A stretch of 64,000 nucleotides of DNA from Acanthochlamys bracteata (Eukaryota; Streptophyta; Magnoliopsida; Pandanales; Velloziaceae): contig CM034127.1 of the NCBI GenBank assembly GCA_019914995.1, positions 10,788,001 to 10,852,000 of the forward strand, read 5' to 3'. The position numbers were made by a program, and so were the translations under genes. A model generated the notes under the pieces. It saw only the letters and a program-made list of their open reading frames with translations. It did not search any database and had not been told where the DNA came from. Below are positions 1-12,100 of the stretch, in pieces (within the stretch, counting starts at the first letter, position 1; the number at the start of each line of letters is the position of its first letter).

Positions 1-2600
1 GCAAAACTTTCTCCTAGTTAAAATTTAAATTAAAATCATATAGACATTACCTAATGATGCACTAATTAATGGTTTGCTTTAATCAAGTGATTAAATAAAT
101 AAAAAAAGATCTTAGAAAAGGAGAAGGTTGGGTTAAATTAAGGCTTTACTCTAAAGTAGGAAACAAGGTTTGCCATGTTTCCCAATAGGAACCCAGCGGT
201 TTGATGACGCAAAGCTTCACGAGTGAGTGAGAGACTTTTTTATTTTATTATTTAAAACATCAATGCTTCGTTAATCAAATAAAAACATCAATGCTGTGAA
301 ACTTCTTAGTTTTTTTAAATCGCTTTTTGTTGTGTGATTGATTGACTGGTTGAGATTCTTGAACGACTAAGATGAGATTGAGATTCCTTGGGAAAACTTG
401 GCAAGCATCATTAGGCTAGGAGGATCATACCTTGAATCAATACAGGTAGCATCCTAGAAGAATCTGAATATCTACCCAGAATTTACCATAATTTAGGTTG
501 TATTTTTTTGGTTGAAATAAATTATCAAAAATAAATTATTATAAATAGTATAACAAACGTAAATTTTAGTTTTTATATTTTTATAAATAAATAAAAATTA
601 ATTTTTTATTTTTTTACATAATTAAAAATAAGTCAGAAATAAATTTTTAGTTAAAAGATGATTCTAAGAATAAAATGATTTGACATTTTGTATTTTCACC
701 CAATTTCGTGTTTGTTTTTTCTTTTCGGAGACCTCTTTCTAGACATTTCTTTAGGAGGTTTAATTTCTAATGTATTTCTTTTTTTATAAAAAAAAATTGT
801 AACCACCGTTATTTATACAAATGGAAAGGAGTTATTTGGTGGATTATTCTACCAATTTAAAATTGTGATGGCCGATGATATTGGAAAACTTAGTAATTGA
901 TGAAATAAGGGCTTCTCCAAATTAAAATATTTATATTTGAAAACCATTATTAAAAAAACTTTTAATCCTTTGTCGTTATGAGTGAAAGGGAGATTGTAAA
1001 ACATCTTTATGTAAAACAAATCGGGTTTGGATTAAAAAAATTATCGCTAGCGGCTATTGTAGATGCAAAGATATTTTTAATAAATTTTAAACTCATTATA
1101 AGCATTGATGGTAACTGATATTCAGAAACTTACCGTATATCTGCAATTGAAATGAAAATTTTTGGAAACAAATGGATTCATAAAAGTTTAAATGCTTTGT
1201 CATTATGGTACTTTGTCGTTATGGGTGAAAGGGAGATCGTAAAACTTCGTGTCAAAAGAATCAGGTCTGGATAAAAAAGTTTATCTCTAATAGCTGTTGC
1301 AGATGCAAAAGTATTCTTAATAATTTTTAAGCTCATTAACCGTATATCTGTAGTTGAAATGGAAGTTTGTCGAAATAAATAGATTCAAGCTTTTGACTTT
1401 ACATTAAAATCACTTCAGAAAAATGTCTAATATTTTGTCGTTATGTATGAAAGGGAGGATTTGTAGAAATTTTGGCTTAACAGTGTATGAGGTTAGAGAT
1501 ACAAGAGAGGTTTTATTTTTCATTGAAAATCTTTTTTCAACTTTATGAAGCTCACTTTTATGCAGGATACTTAATTTATGACTTTGTATTTTGTTACTCG
1601 TCACCTTGAAACTGCATTATTTTAACTTAAAACACAAATTTTAAAGAATGATCTGTCAACAGTTGCATTATAAGTAATTTTTAAAAAAAAAAATAGGAGG
1701 TGCTTTTTTTGAATCGTACATTAAATTTATTTTTAATTGCAAAAAAAAAAAACTGCAAAGATATAATTGGGTAACAACTGTTAACCTTATTTGTGGTTTT
1801 TTTCGTTTCTATGTTATTGAAGTTTCATTTAGGAATTGATTGCCACGACCTTATTTGATTATTTGCTGCAGTAGCATTACTTGATAGGTAAACGGTAGAT
1901 GATAGCTTTATTAACACTGTGCTTCTAAGTTCTAACAAGAATTATTGAACTCAAACAAAAGTTGAAATGAATTAAATAGGTTTGGTGTCCTAAAAGGCAC
2001 ACAGAAAATAGACACAGATCAATCAAGAGAACTCTACCGAAGTTCTTTTCAAGTACGGGGAGACCGAGTGAAAACAAAATATAAATAATTCAGTAACACG
2101 ACAAAATTTTCAAATATATAAATTATTAGCAAGTTATAAAGACATGTATAGCTACGTAACACAAATATTTTACGGGAAGAGCTTCTTTCATGAAAATAAC
2201 CTTCACTTCTATTATGTATCATTTAGCTAAACAAACAGAAAGGGCGTGTTTAACTTGATAAAAAAGTGAGTGAAAAGAATTTTTGAAAATCAATTTAAAA
2301 AATTAAATTAAAAATTAAAAATATTTAATAAAAAAATAAAATTATATATTAATGTAATATTTATAGTAAGTTTTAAAAATAAATTTTAAAAAAAATTTTA
2401 TTAATAAAAGAGTTTTTATTTTAATTTTTGTATGTATTTTATATTGAGAGCGAGTTATGTGTATAAGACGGAGAAGCCCCTCAATGATGCAGGGGTCGTT
2501 TGATAAAATTTTTTATTTTATAATTATTTTTAACTTTCTTTTTATTTTTTAATAATTTTTATATAGTATTATAGAAATACCAGCAGGCATTAGGCTATTG
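1..2600. other. AT-rich intergenic spacer
   Basis: I see no supportable gene here. The stretch is AT-rich, with many homopolymer runs and short open frames without family resemblance. It holds the decayed tandem repeat listed at 968-1470. Two places, near 2248 and 2491, carry a G-run followed by a CGTGTTT/CGTTTG-like motif of the sort seen at ends of plant miniature transposons, but I could not pair either with an inverted partner. Confidence 0.6.
968..1470. repeat. Diverged tandem repeat, about 220-240 bp unit
   Basis: A block starting CTTTGTCGTTATGAGTGAAA at 968 recurs at 1211 and, truncated, near 1432. The first two units also share, in the same order, the segments around 'agatgcaaa', 'ctcatta' and 'ccgtatatctg'. 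Spacing is about 243 bp and then about 221 bp, so the copies have drifted and lost some bases. There is no coding potential. It may be an old local duplication or the remnant of a satellite-like array. Confidence 0.75.
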
Positions 2601-3174
2601 ACAAAAGAGTGAGTTACTATTTTGGATGCACATCTTCCTCATAAACACATTAGCAGCAAACATGGTCGCTCTTACACAAGAAGAACGTAGCTTGCATTTT
2701 CTGCAGTTCAAAATTTCGAGAAATGGGGAATAGAAATTTTCTGCACCTTGATGGAGAGATTCCTATGGTGTTCCACAGTTGCGATGGGGACTGCACTATC
2801 TCAATGAGTACGTGCAGGTTAAGGATATCGAAGTTTGGCCTCGAGGTAATTACAATAAAGTGTATACTTTTAATCTTAAATAACATCAGATTCGGAAAAT
2901 GTATCCTGACTGGAATGCATGACACGAGTGCCATTTATATTCCTCAAAATGAAAAGGAAATAATACCCCTCAATTTTACACTTCACACTATGCCTTGAAC
3001 ACTTGATGGATACCAAAAATATCTAATTACAAATAAAGAATGGATGACCGAAAACAATACCTGAACACTACTTCAAGAATGATCACCTTCCAAAAAATAA
3101 ATTGCTATATGCTCTCCATGACAAACTGCAGCTACACCTTGACTATACCACTTCTCTAAGTAGCCACAACCTAA

Positions 3175-6100
3175 TCACCTTAAACTGAGTTTAGGGCGGT
3201 TTGTAAACATACGCCCATGGGCTTTCACGAAAGCTGCTATTCCCATGCTTATGCTTGCCCAAGTGAATGAGAAAAGCAGATGACGAGTATCATGTCGCGC
3301 TGCAAAGTAACATAGACCCAGATATTCATTGATTATTTGATTTCATTAAAAAATGAAACAAAAAGAACGCTGAACGACTTATGAGATAGCTCTCTAGGTT
3401 GGTTGAAATAACATGAGGAGTACATCATGCTACCCGAGAAAATATAGGTTCAAAAGTTCCAATCAACATTCGGATTGGAAAAACAAACTTAGCAAAAAAT
3501 AATAAAAATAGGATCTAGTTGATTTTAAATGTATCCCTAAAGAGTGTCATGCTGATTTTTATGAAGTGGCAACTGGTGCCCTGTAAGTTCTTAAAGGTTG
3601 TAAAAATCCTTAATACATAAGAAGCCATGTCATGAAAGTCATATCAACAATTGCTTGCTCAAAACTACAACATGTTTACCTTGTCTTAGTGACATCATTG
3701 CGAATACGACTCCAGCAAAGATTAATGCAAAAGCCAGACGAAAAGACTGCATTTAAAAGGAGTAAGAACTGAGTACGGTTGCATTTACAGAAAAAGAAGA
3801 CTGGAAACAAAATGGTGATGAAAATAATAAGTATCAGATTTTCCTCAAATTGGATCAACATACACCCATTTAGCCAAACTAGCCGTTATCAATGAGGCCT
3901 CACTATTAAAGCTTTTAAACAGAAACGTCAAGGTTTCATTTGCCTCGCCATCCGTTTATCTTCTCATAATAATTTCCTCAAAATTTTGTGGGGTAAGTTT
4001 GTAATAAAATTACTTACTGCAAATATCTCCAAGCCTTTTGCTTGTGATAGAGGCTGCATATCCCGACTTACTGAAGCTATGTAATGTCCATGCAGTAGAT
4101 CCATGGCATCCTGATAACAATCCATGTTACAACATCTCATCAAATAATAATGGTAAAAAACGTCCACAATAATCTTGAACAATTGTCATATAGCTGCACT
4201 TTTAGCAGTATACTTTTATATGACTCCATATGGGTTGCATATGGCGTAAGAAATGTCCTTGATGCTTGCTTACAGTTCCACGTAGCCTAGTTTGTAATTA
4301 AGCAAATTCCGTAAAAGTATTAAAACATGTGGAAATAAAGCTAGTTCTCCATCACTTCCCAAATTCAAAATATAAAAGGTGCAACCAACAGAAAATATTG
4401 AGAACCAAAATGTAATTGTATTAGGCTAACATCAATTGTAAATGAGGAGCTCTGCATCTTACTAATTATAAAAGAAGGAGTGAATTAGTATGGCTTTCTG
4501 CTGGGTTCTTACAATGAGAGACAAGCAGAAGCCGTGTAATAACATTGTTGCAAGTATAGAAGACAATTCCAGTAATTAAAGATAGCAACAATTGAAGTCT
4601 AGCACCCATAGCCTTCAATCTAGATGTAACTCACAAGTGATTAATTTGCTGAAAATAGAAAAAAGCCTAGGGTAAAGGAGGTTTCATACCTGTTTTGTCC
4701 CATCGACAAAGTTATTTAGGTAATATCGAGCCAGGGCATTCCATCCATCATTCAAAATTCCTTGCACCGTCCTTTTGCCAAACCTAGCAGACAATAAATG
4801 CACATAATAAACTTGAGGGAAACTAATACTTATATCAAACCCATAAGAAAAATTGTATGGTACAGTTTGAAAGGAATTTTAGGTTCGCTGAAGTGATTGG
4901 CCATGATAGACCCTGGTTTCCAATCAGATAAAATAAGAAGCTATTGGAGCAGAACTCCTTAAACAACTCATGAACCATTAACAAGCCATGTGTTCAGCAT
5001 AGTCATTACTTGATCTTCTATAAGAAGTTTGAAAGAAAATTTCTTTTCAAGTGTTCTTCAGGAATCAAATAAAATGACTTTAACTTGATTCCAACACCAG
5101 AAAGCTTAAGGATAATATGCAAATTTGATGTGAATATAAATGTACATACTAGGGGAGTTGTCAGAAAATTAATTTTCAAAAGCTACCTCACAAAATCTCC
5201 TTTCAGGGCAGGTGTTCCAGAGTATTGGATGCTTATATCATCTCCATGATTAGCCCACACTGAAAAATAGGATAAACTTCATGGTGATAAATGATCTACA
5301 ACAGATCAATCAGTGAACTTCAAAATAATCCGTTTAGGTATACATCTCCCTTTGCATGCTTGGGTGTGAAGACTACATCTATCACCACACATACTCACTT
5401 ATTTTGTAATGTGTATCAAACTGTGGGTGAGAACTAATGGTCTCATCGGCTTCAAAGATTCCTAATCTCACAAGTTGACTTTCCAGCATTTTACCGGCAA
5501 TCATGCTCTGCTCAGTACAAATTCAGAATCAGAGAAATAACGATATTGTCATTTCTACGTAAGAATTTGTTAAAAAGAAAGGAAGGACTCATACAAGGAC
5601 CACATGATTTCAACACATCCTACATATTTAAGTCTTATCAACCTTATTATTGAAGAGCTCCAAAGCATAAGACAGGATACAGATATTTCTTCAGTAATGC
5701 ATAAAAAATATAAAAGTTCAGGCCCATCAAAGTTGATAATCTACTTGACCTACCACAAAGGTTCTCAATCATATTCTACTTGATCAAATATTTAACAAAT
5801 GATTAAGTGTAATTTAAATGGAGCTTGACCTCAAAATCGAAGTCAGTCCCACATTGAAGAATTCCACCCTCAATTCAGTGAAAATTTGACTAACACTGCC
5901 TAGAGGTCGGTATGAGCAGGCCATTAAACTGGTAAACTGAAGTGAGAGCTTATTCAACATTAAACTTGTTATATAAAATGTAAAGCCACAATAAGATAAA
6001 AAACTACTCTTAACTCTGAAAAAAATACCCAGAAACTCAGGTACCGACTCAAAAGACATGATACTAGTTGAGCTGTATCCCCAAACAAAGAAAAGAGCTT

Positions 6101-9100
6101 CATACTTTAGAATTTCAAGAAATACATCAACAAACCAAGAACAGCCTGTGAAGGAAGAATTCCATCTAATCTGGATCAACACAAATCCCTACTGTCGTTG
6201 TGGTAGTTAAAAGAAAAACAGCACAAAGTACAAGGAAAACAAGGGTACCAGGATTCATTTTTCCATGAATATTGCACATATCTGGTATTATTTTGTTCAG
6301 ACTTTAGAGGAATAGAGCAGGATACAACCTTGACCCAATCCAGTTTAACAACCTTGAGCGATATAGAAAATGCAATGCTTTGATAGTTATGATTTTATTA
6401 AAACTCCTGCAACTTAGCGACCTATAAAGATCAGTTCCCAGATGAATTCATTTCCTGTAAACCAAGTATTGAACTTCTGGAATGGTAAAGCAGTCCAACA
6501 ATGACATTCCTAAAGCTGCTTTTTGGAGTAGAGAAAGTAGTTCTGTAGATCGATACAATTTTGTAGGAAAATGTAGTCAGAAAAAGTAATCAACAAAAGA
6601 CTGTTGTCTGTGCTTTGTATTTTGATCCTTTTCTAAGCAATAGTTAATATAAGAAGTGAAACTATCTTACCCAGAATCCATCAACTATATATTACATCAT
6701 CAAGTCAGATAGTAACCCACCTGGGTTACATTCGTGCGGTCCAGACAATCAATGCAGTTGGTTCGTACAACACCTCTCTGCTCCTGAAGTTTCTCCTCTT
6801 GTGCATTCAACAGAAAATACCTATGCAATTACGATAAAAAAGGGCATCCCATCATGAGACAAAACAACATGACAATGAGCCAACTTATATAAAGAACTTA
6901 TTCACAGTGTACTATAATTTGCAGGAACAACATTATTTCTGCTGAAATTGAACAGCAATCAATTATTGGGACACATTTTTTAACCATGTATTAGGCTTTG
7001 AGACTAGTGAAAGTAGGAATTTGATACTGTAATCATCAAGTACAATCCATGTGTTGGATTTTCAACAATCTAAAAGCAAGCAAGATGTGTGATCAGTGGG
7101 CCAGAAAATTTTCTAATCTTCAAGAGTGGACTTTCACGGTGAAGTTTAACTAGAAACACCAAGTAGTCCTCCATAGAAAATTATGTAAACTGTCTTATGA
7201 TAAATAAGGAATAACAGAAAGGGTAATGCTATGGTTACTCTTTCAAGTATTTCCTTTTGTACATCGTCTTTCTTTTATTGTACGGCAGGGGATGGATGAC
7301 ATACAACTCCTTGCAATGGGTGTTCCCAGATGGACGATGGATTTTAAACAAAAATGACTGCACAAGGGAGTACTGAAAACGGTAGACATTGTGTTATTAT
7401 AACAGATAACTGAAATGGCATCTACTGAAAACAGTAGACATTGTGTTATTATAGCAGATAGCTGAAATGACATCTTTAACGAAAGAATCATTACTCCATG
7501 CAGTTAACTGCTGAATTTGGAGTTGAAAGGATAAGTTAAAACATTTTAACTACAAAAGGCAACTGACATCCAAAAATATGCTGCTTTCTCATACTTTTCA
7601 AGAAAAAAAGAATATCGCTTACTTATATGATAAAATAAACAAAATGAACAAAGTTTTAAAGATATTCTAGACAGAAACTTGAAAGTCTACATATGAATTC
7701 TGCCAAGCTCACACAAGAGAACTGCACACAAGCATACCTATGCGATAAAATATGATAAGACGTACCCATTATTTTTGAGAAAATCCTCAATTTGTGCATA
7801 AAGTTGAGCTAGCCGTTCAAAATTAATATGACCACAAATACGGTGGAAATCAAAATGGATGTACCTGTAAGCCATATCAGCAACTTTATGAAAACTCACA
7901 AAACCGGCAATCTTATATAAGAAACTCAGTAACATGATGTTACCGTATATTCTCATTAACAATAGTCTGCATACAATTTGCAAATATTTTATTCAAGCGT
8001 CCTTCACCACCATGCTAATGACAATACAAGAGAATAGCATGAGATACAGCACAGTAAATCCATGAGATAAGAAAGAGAAAATGCTTTGTAGAATAAACCC
8101 TGTGCAAACATACCGAGTTTACAAGATCAACTGCTACCACAGAACCATATCTTTTATTAAGATCTAAAAAGTGTCGTTCTACTACTCGTGGCTGCAAAAC
8201 AGTCAGAAGGTTGTCTCACTTTCAAATATTTAGTATTAAAAAATGTGGCAAGGATCAATGTAAATCACTGAGTAGTAAATAAAAAAATGTGTTGTTGTTG
8301 TAGCTACCGCTTCATCAGGTTTGACTATCTCAAAATCAGGCTTATATCGCAAATCGACAATTTGCACCCATATGAAAGGCATTGATCCTCGGACCTGAAA
8401 AGTAAAAGGAAAACGGAAAAGGGGTAATTAATAAATCGGAACTGTCTAAAAATTGGTTTTTAGTAGGTTTATAAAGAGTAAGCAATGTACATCAGGTAAA
8501 ATGGCAAAACCATTTAGTTGGTTTTAAAGCAACTAAGGTTGATCTTGTCATGATCTTTGTTCTGAGCAAGGACACTTGTAGCAAACAGTAGGTGTTGAAA
8601 TTCTTCACGAAAGTGCAGTTAAGGAAACTAAAGTGAAAGAAAAAGAAGATGGCAAACCATATTACTGTTCAGCTAGAAGTCCGCAAAATGCATGGGAAAA
8701 GTTCGAACAAAAAGACCAGAAGACACCCACTTGAGATGGGATCGCAATGCATTAGCTCCAAAATTCAGACCTTAATTTTCATAAGTAATTATATACTATG
8801 AAGGCAATCTAAAAACTACTCTCTAGGAAGTCTTCATTGAGGTTGAAGCACATTCCTACACCCAAAGGCATGAAGGATAGAGTATAGGAAGTGCATCTCA
8901 ATGAAGGAAGCTCATGAGAACTACAGGGTTCCTAACCTGCACAAATGACGCCCTATACCCATTTGATTGCAATATTTGTTCGGTTTCAACAAAGTTCGCA
9001 ACATAGCCTTCTGAATCAGCTCCTCTTCTCCACATACGTGTACCTATCAAAAAGTAGAATTTTTTTTCTTGTTAATTGTTTAAAGAATGCCAAAGAACGA

Positions 9101-12100
9101 TAAGTATCTGATAAAACATATACAGGTACGTAATAATACATGCAGTCCACAACTGCAGATGTGTGAATGAAGAATATGTACAAAATCTTCTCATGTTTAT
9201 ATTCCATGCAAGATTTATTTCTTTCACATTCTGATATGATCTTCCCGCTTTCATTACAAACATTGCGGCATGAAATATTTCACCTTTAGAAGATTGTAAA
9301 GAGAGAATAAAATAGATTAGTAGGTGGAAAAGTGAAAATGAGACGCAAGGAACATTTCATTCTATATGTGACTGGCATAGAAATCCCCACAAGCTATATA
9401 AGCAAATAAAAGGGAAAAACCTATGGCATGTGATGATGCATAAAAGGGTTACATGAATACAAGTGTAAAACCAGAAATCTGGAAGTAAAGCTTGGATCCT
9501 TGATTTCAAGCTCTTAAGCATGAAACAGATGTCGTAGGAGTTGTCCTTTTCTCTGATCAAGTGGAGTTTAGACTCACCATATATGACTATACATGCCTCT
9601 AACCACAACTGGCTTTGAGATTAATGAAATTAAAAAACTTAAATACTACTTACAGAATAAATATCATCCAACTTAACCAATCTCAAAAGTAAGATGTTTG
9701 TGTCTAGATTTATAAAATCCACTAGTATGAATCTCATAGAAAGTTGTTAGTTCTTTTCTACAAATTGTATTTGATAAGTAGTTGCAAGTTCTAGCATCAT
9801 TGAAGAAGAAGTGTAAAGACACCAAATTCACTTCCAAAACAAGGATACCTGTCCTTCTTGTACATCTTCGAGCAATCAATGTAATATCTACTGCATGAAT
9901 TCCAATTTTTTCCTTGAAGTTCTGATAACCTAAGAAACGGTTAAAGTATAACAAAACTGTACAGAAGCATAATTTGCTAGAGGATATTCAAATAGTTCAA
10001 TTAAGCAGCTACATATGCCACATCTTGAAAAAAGGATATTCCCTTGTATGACAGGAAGTACATATTGACCCAGCTGCAAAAATTTGTCAATAGTTTGTGA
10101 GAAATTTGTCTTATAGATCAGTAATATAGCTGAAAATGGAGCCAATAGGGAAGAGGAAAAAGGATCTCACTTTGTTCTCAATAAGTGGCTCCAACATGTA
10201 ACCATTCCAAAGGAATCTGGGGTCAGCCTGTGAAAAGATGGCAGAAAAAGTACAGTTAGAAGAAAGTTCAATGATGCACAGCATGTTAAGTACCCAATAT
10301 ACATATTCCTCCACAAATTTCTGATAAAAAACAAGTATTATATTTTGGCACAAGCTTAATAGAAGTAAAATGTACAGCATTAATTTACAGTAGAGAGCAA
10401 GAAATCAACATAGCTGAAACTATAATCCAATACAATCTCCTCTCGGCATTGTTTATGAAATCTGCTGCAAGCCAGACAACTTCTCTGTCAACTCCCACAG
10501 CCACCACAGAAAACCATAATATTTGCACAACCATGTCTACTTCTAGAGGAATATCTTCATCCGAGCAGTTAAGGAAGCTCCATACCGCCCACGTATGCGC
10601 CTTTATCTTTATTTAGATTCTAAATATTAGACTTTATCCTGCCTTATAAATAATCCTTCTTTCTGGCAAAACGCAATTCGTCGATTTCAATCCAAGGTGC
10701 ACCTTGCCCTTTTTCAGTTTGTTACGCCTATTCAGCTAAGTGGGTGGGGTCATAAATAAATTGGATGCTGAACTCCCGGGAAATGCTTATTCACGAATAC
10801 AGTAGAGATTTAATAATTTAATAATATAAGGTAAAGGCGGCATCGAACCAATCTTGTTTATCCAAGTTCTCTTAATCGACTAGTCGACAGCATAGCCACT
10901 ATGTTTAAGTACTAACGAAAGTTTGACCTGAAATACAGCCACGATATCTTTGGATGCAAATTCATGCCAGCCTGGCCCCAGTAGATTGGTCTAGCAAAGC
11001 ATTACAACAAGCAGGCCTTTCATGGGCACCTAAATCATGCATGCAATACTCAAGGCAAGTGTATCGACCATGTGTTACAAGCACAAGGGTCAGATTGGAA
11101 TCATTCACTAGCATGCAAAACCTTTAAACATCTTTTTACTTATTCCCTTTTTTCGTTTCATGACCAGAAGTAACATAACTACATCAATGAGGAAGAGTAA
11201 GATACGCTCATCCAGCATTAACCTGTTTGGAACTTTAACAGGTGAGTGACTTGGTAAGTGGTGGAGGAATATTGAGGTCTTAGCAAGGATGGGAGTGGAA
11301 CAAGAGCTAACGAGTAAAAATGGCATCAAAAGCTGGACTAGTTATCGTAATGTGAGATCTCTCTATCAGTGAGAGATAAAGGAGGAACTAATGCAAGACT
11401 AAGATGAGCCAATGTTCTTTTTTGTTAATTCCAGCATAGACAAGTTAAAAAGTAAAGAAACTAGAAGGGCAGTATATTCAACCATAAACAGAAATCTACA
11501 CTAACTCTTATAATACAGAGAGAAGAACAATCATAATAAGAATTACGGCAGACAATTCACATTCCTGCTTAGAAGTTCATGGAATGTCCACCCAATTGAT
11601 AAGAAAGTAAAAGTAACAATATCTACATAAGAGGTACAAATTGCATAGATATGATTAACCATAAACATTAATAACCAAATATAGCTTAAAACAAAGATGA
11701 TAGTGGAGAAAGCAGAACCTGAGATATCAAGACAGATTGATTATAAGATGAAGAGAATGCATTTATTGTCAGTTCCACCAATTAGTAAATGTTGGATGTG
11801 TAGAAATATTTAAATCAAGAAAATTTAGGAGGTGAAAAGTCCAACCTGTGCCCATAAAGGTAGTGCTCTGGATTCATCCCCAAGATCGTGTAACTTCTGA
11901 GCACTTTGATATGCATCACAAAAAAATTCCATAAGATGTAAAAGAATAATAAAAGTGAAAAACATATAGAAACAAGGATTTCACTCTGCTGAAAACATAG
12001 CAACAGCATGGAGGCTATTGTTATATCTCATATACGACATAAAATGCAGCCTATAGCAATCAAGATTTAATTTATATATGTATTGGTCTACATATATGCC

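Noticed and set aside
2650..2998. Overlapping open frames on both strands downstream of the phosphatase stop codon.
   Set aside because: Neither continues the phosphatase nor resembles a known family; the region is more simply 3' UTR or spacer, although its lower AT content than its surroundings is slightly odd.
10820..10925. A tRNA-like B box (GGTTCGATGCC) with an A-box-like phrase on the minus strand in a phosphatase intron.
   Set aside because: The stems around it do not pair into a cloverleaf and no tail or target duplication was seen, so neither a tRNA nor a SINE can be claimed.
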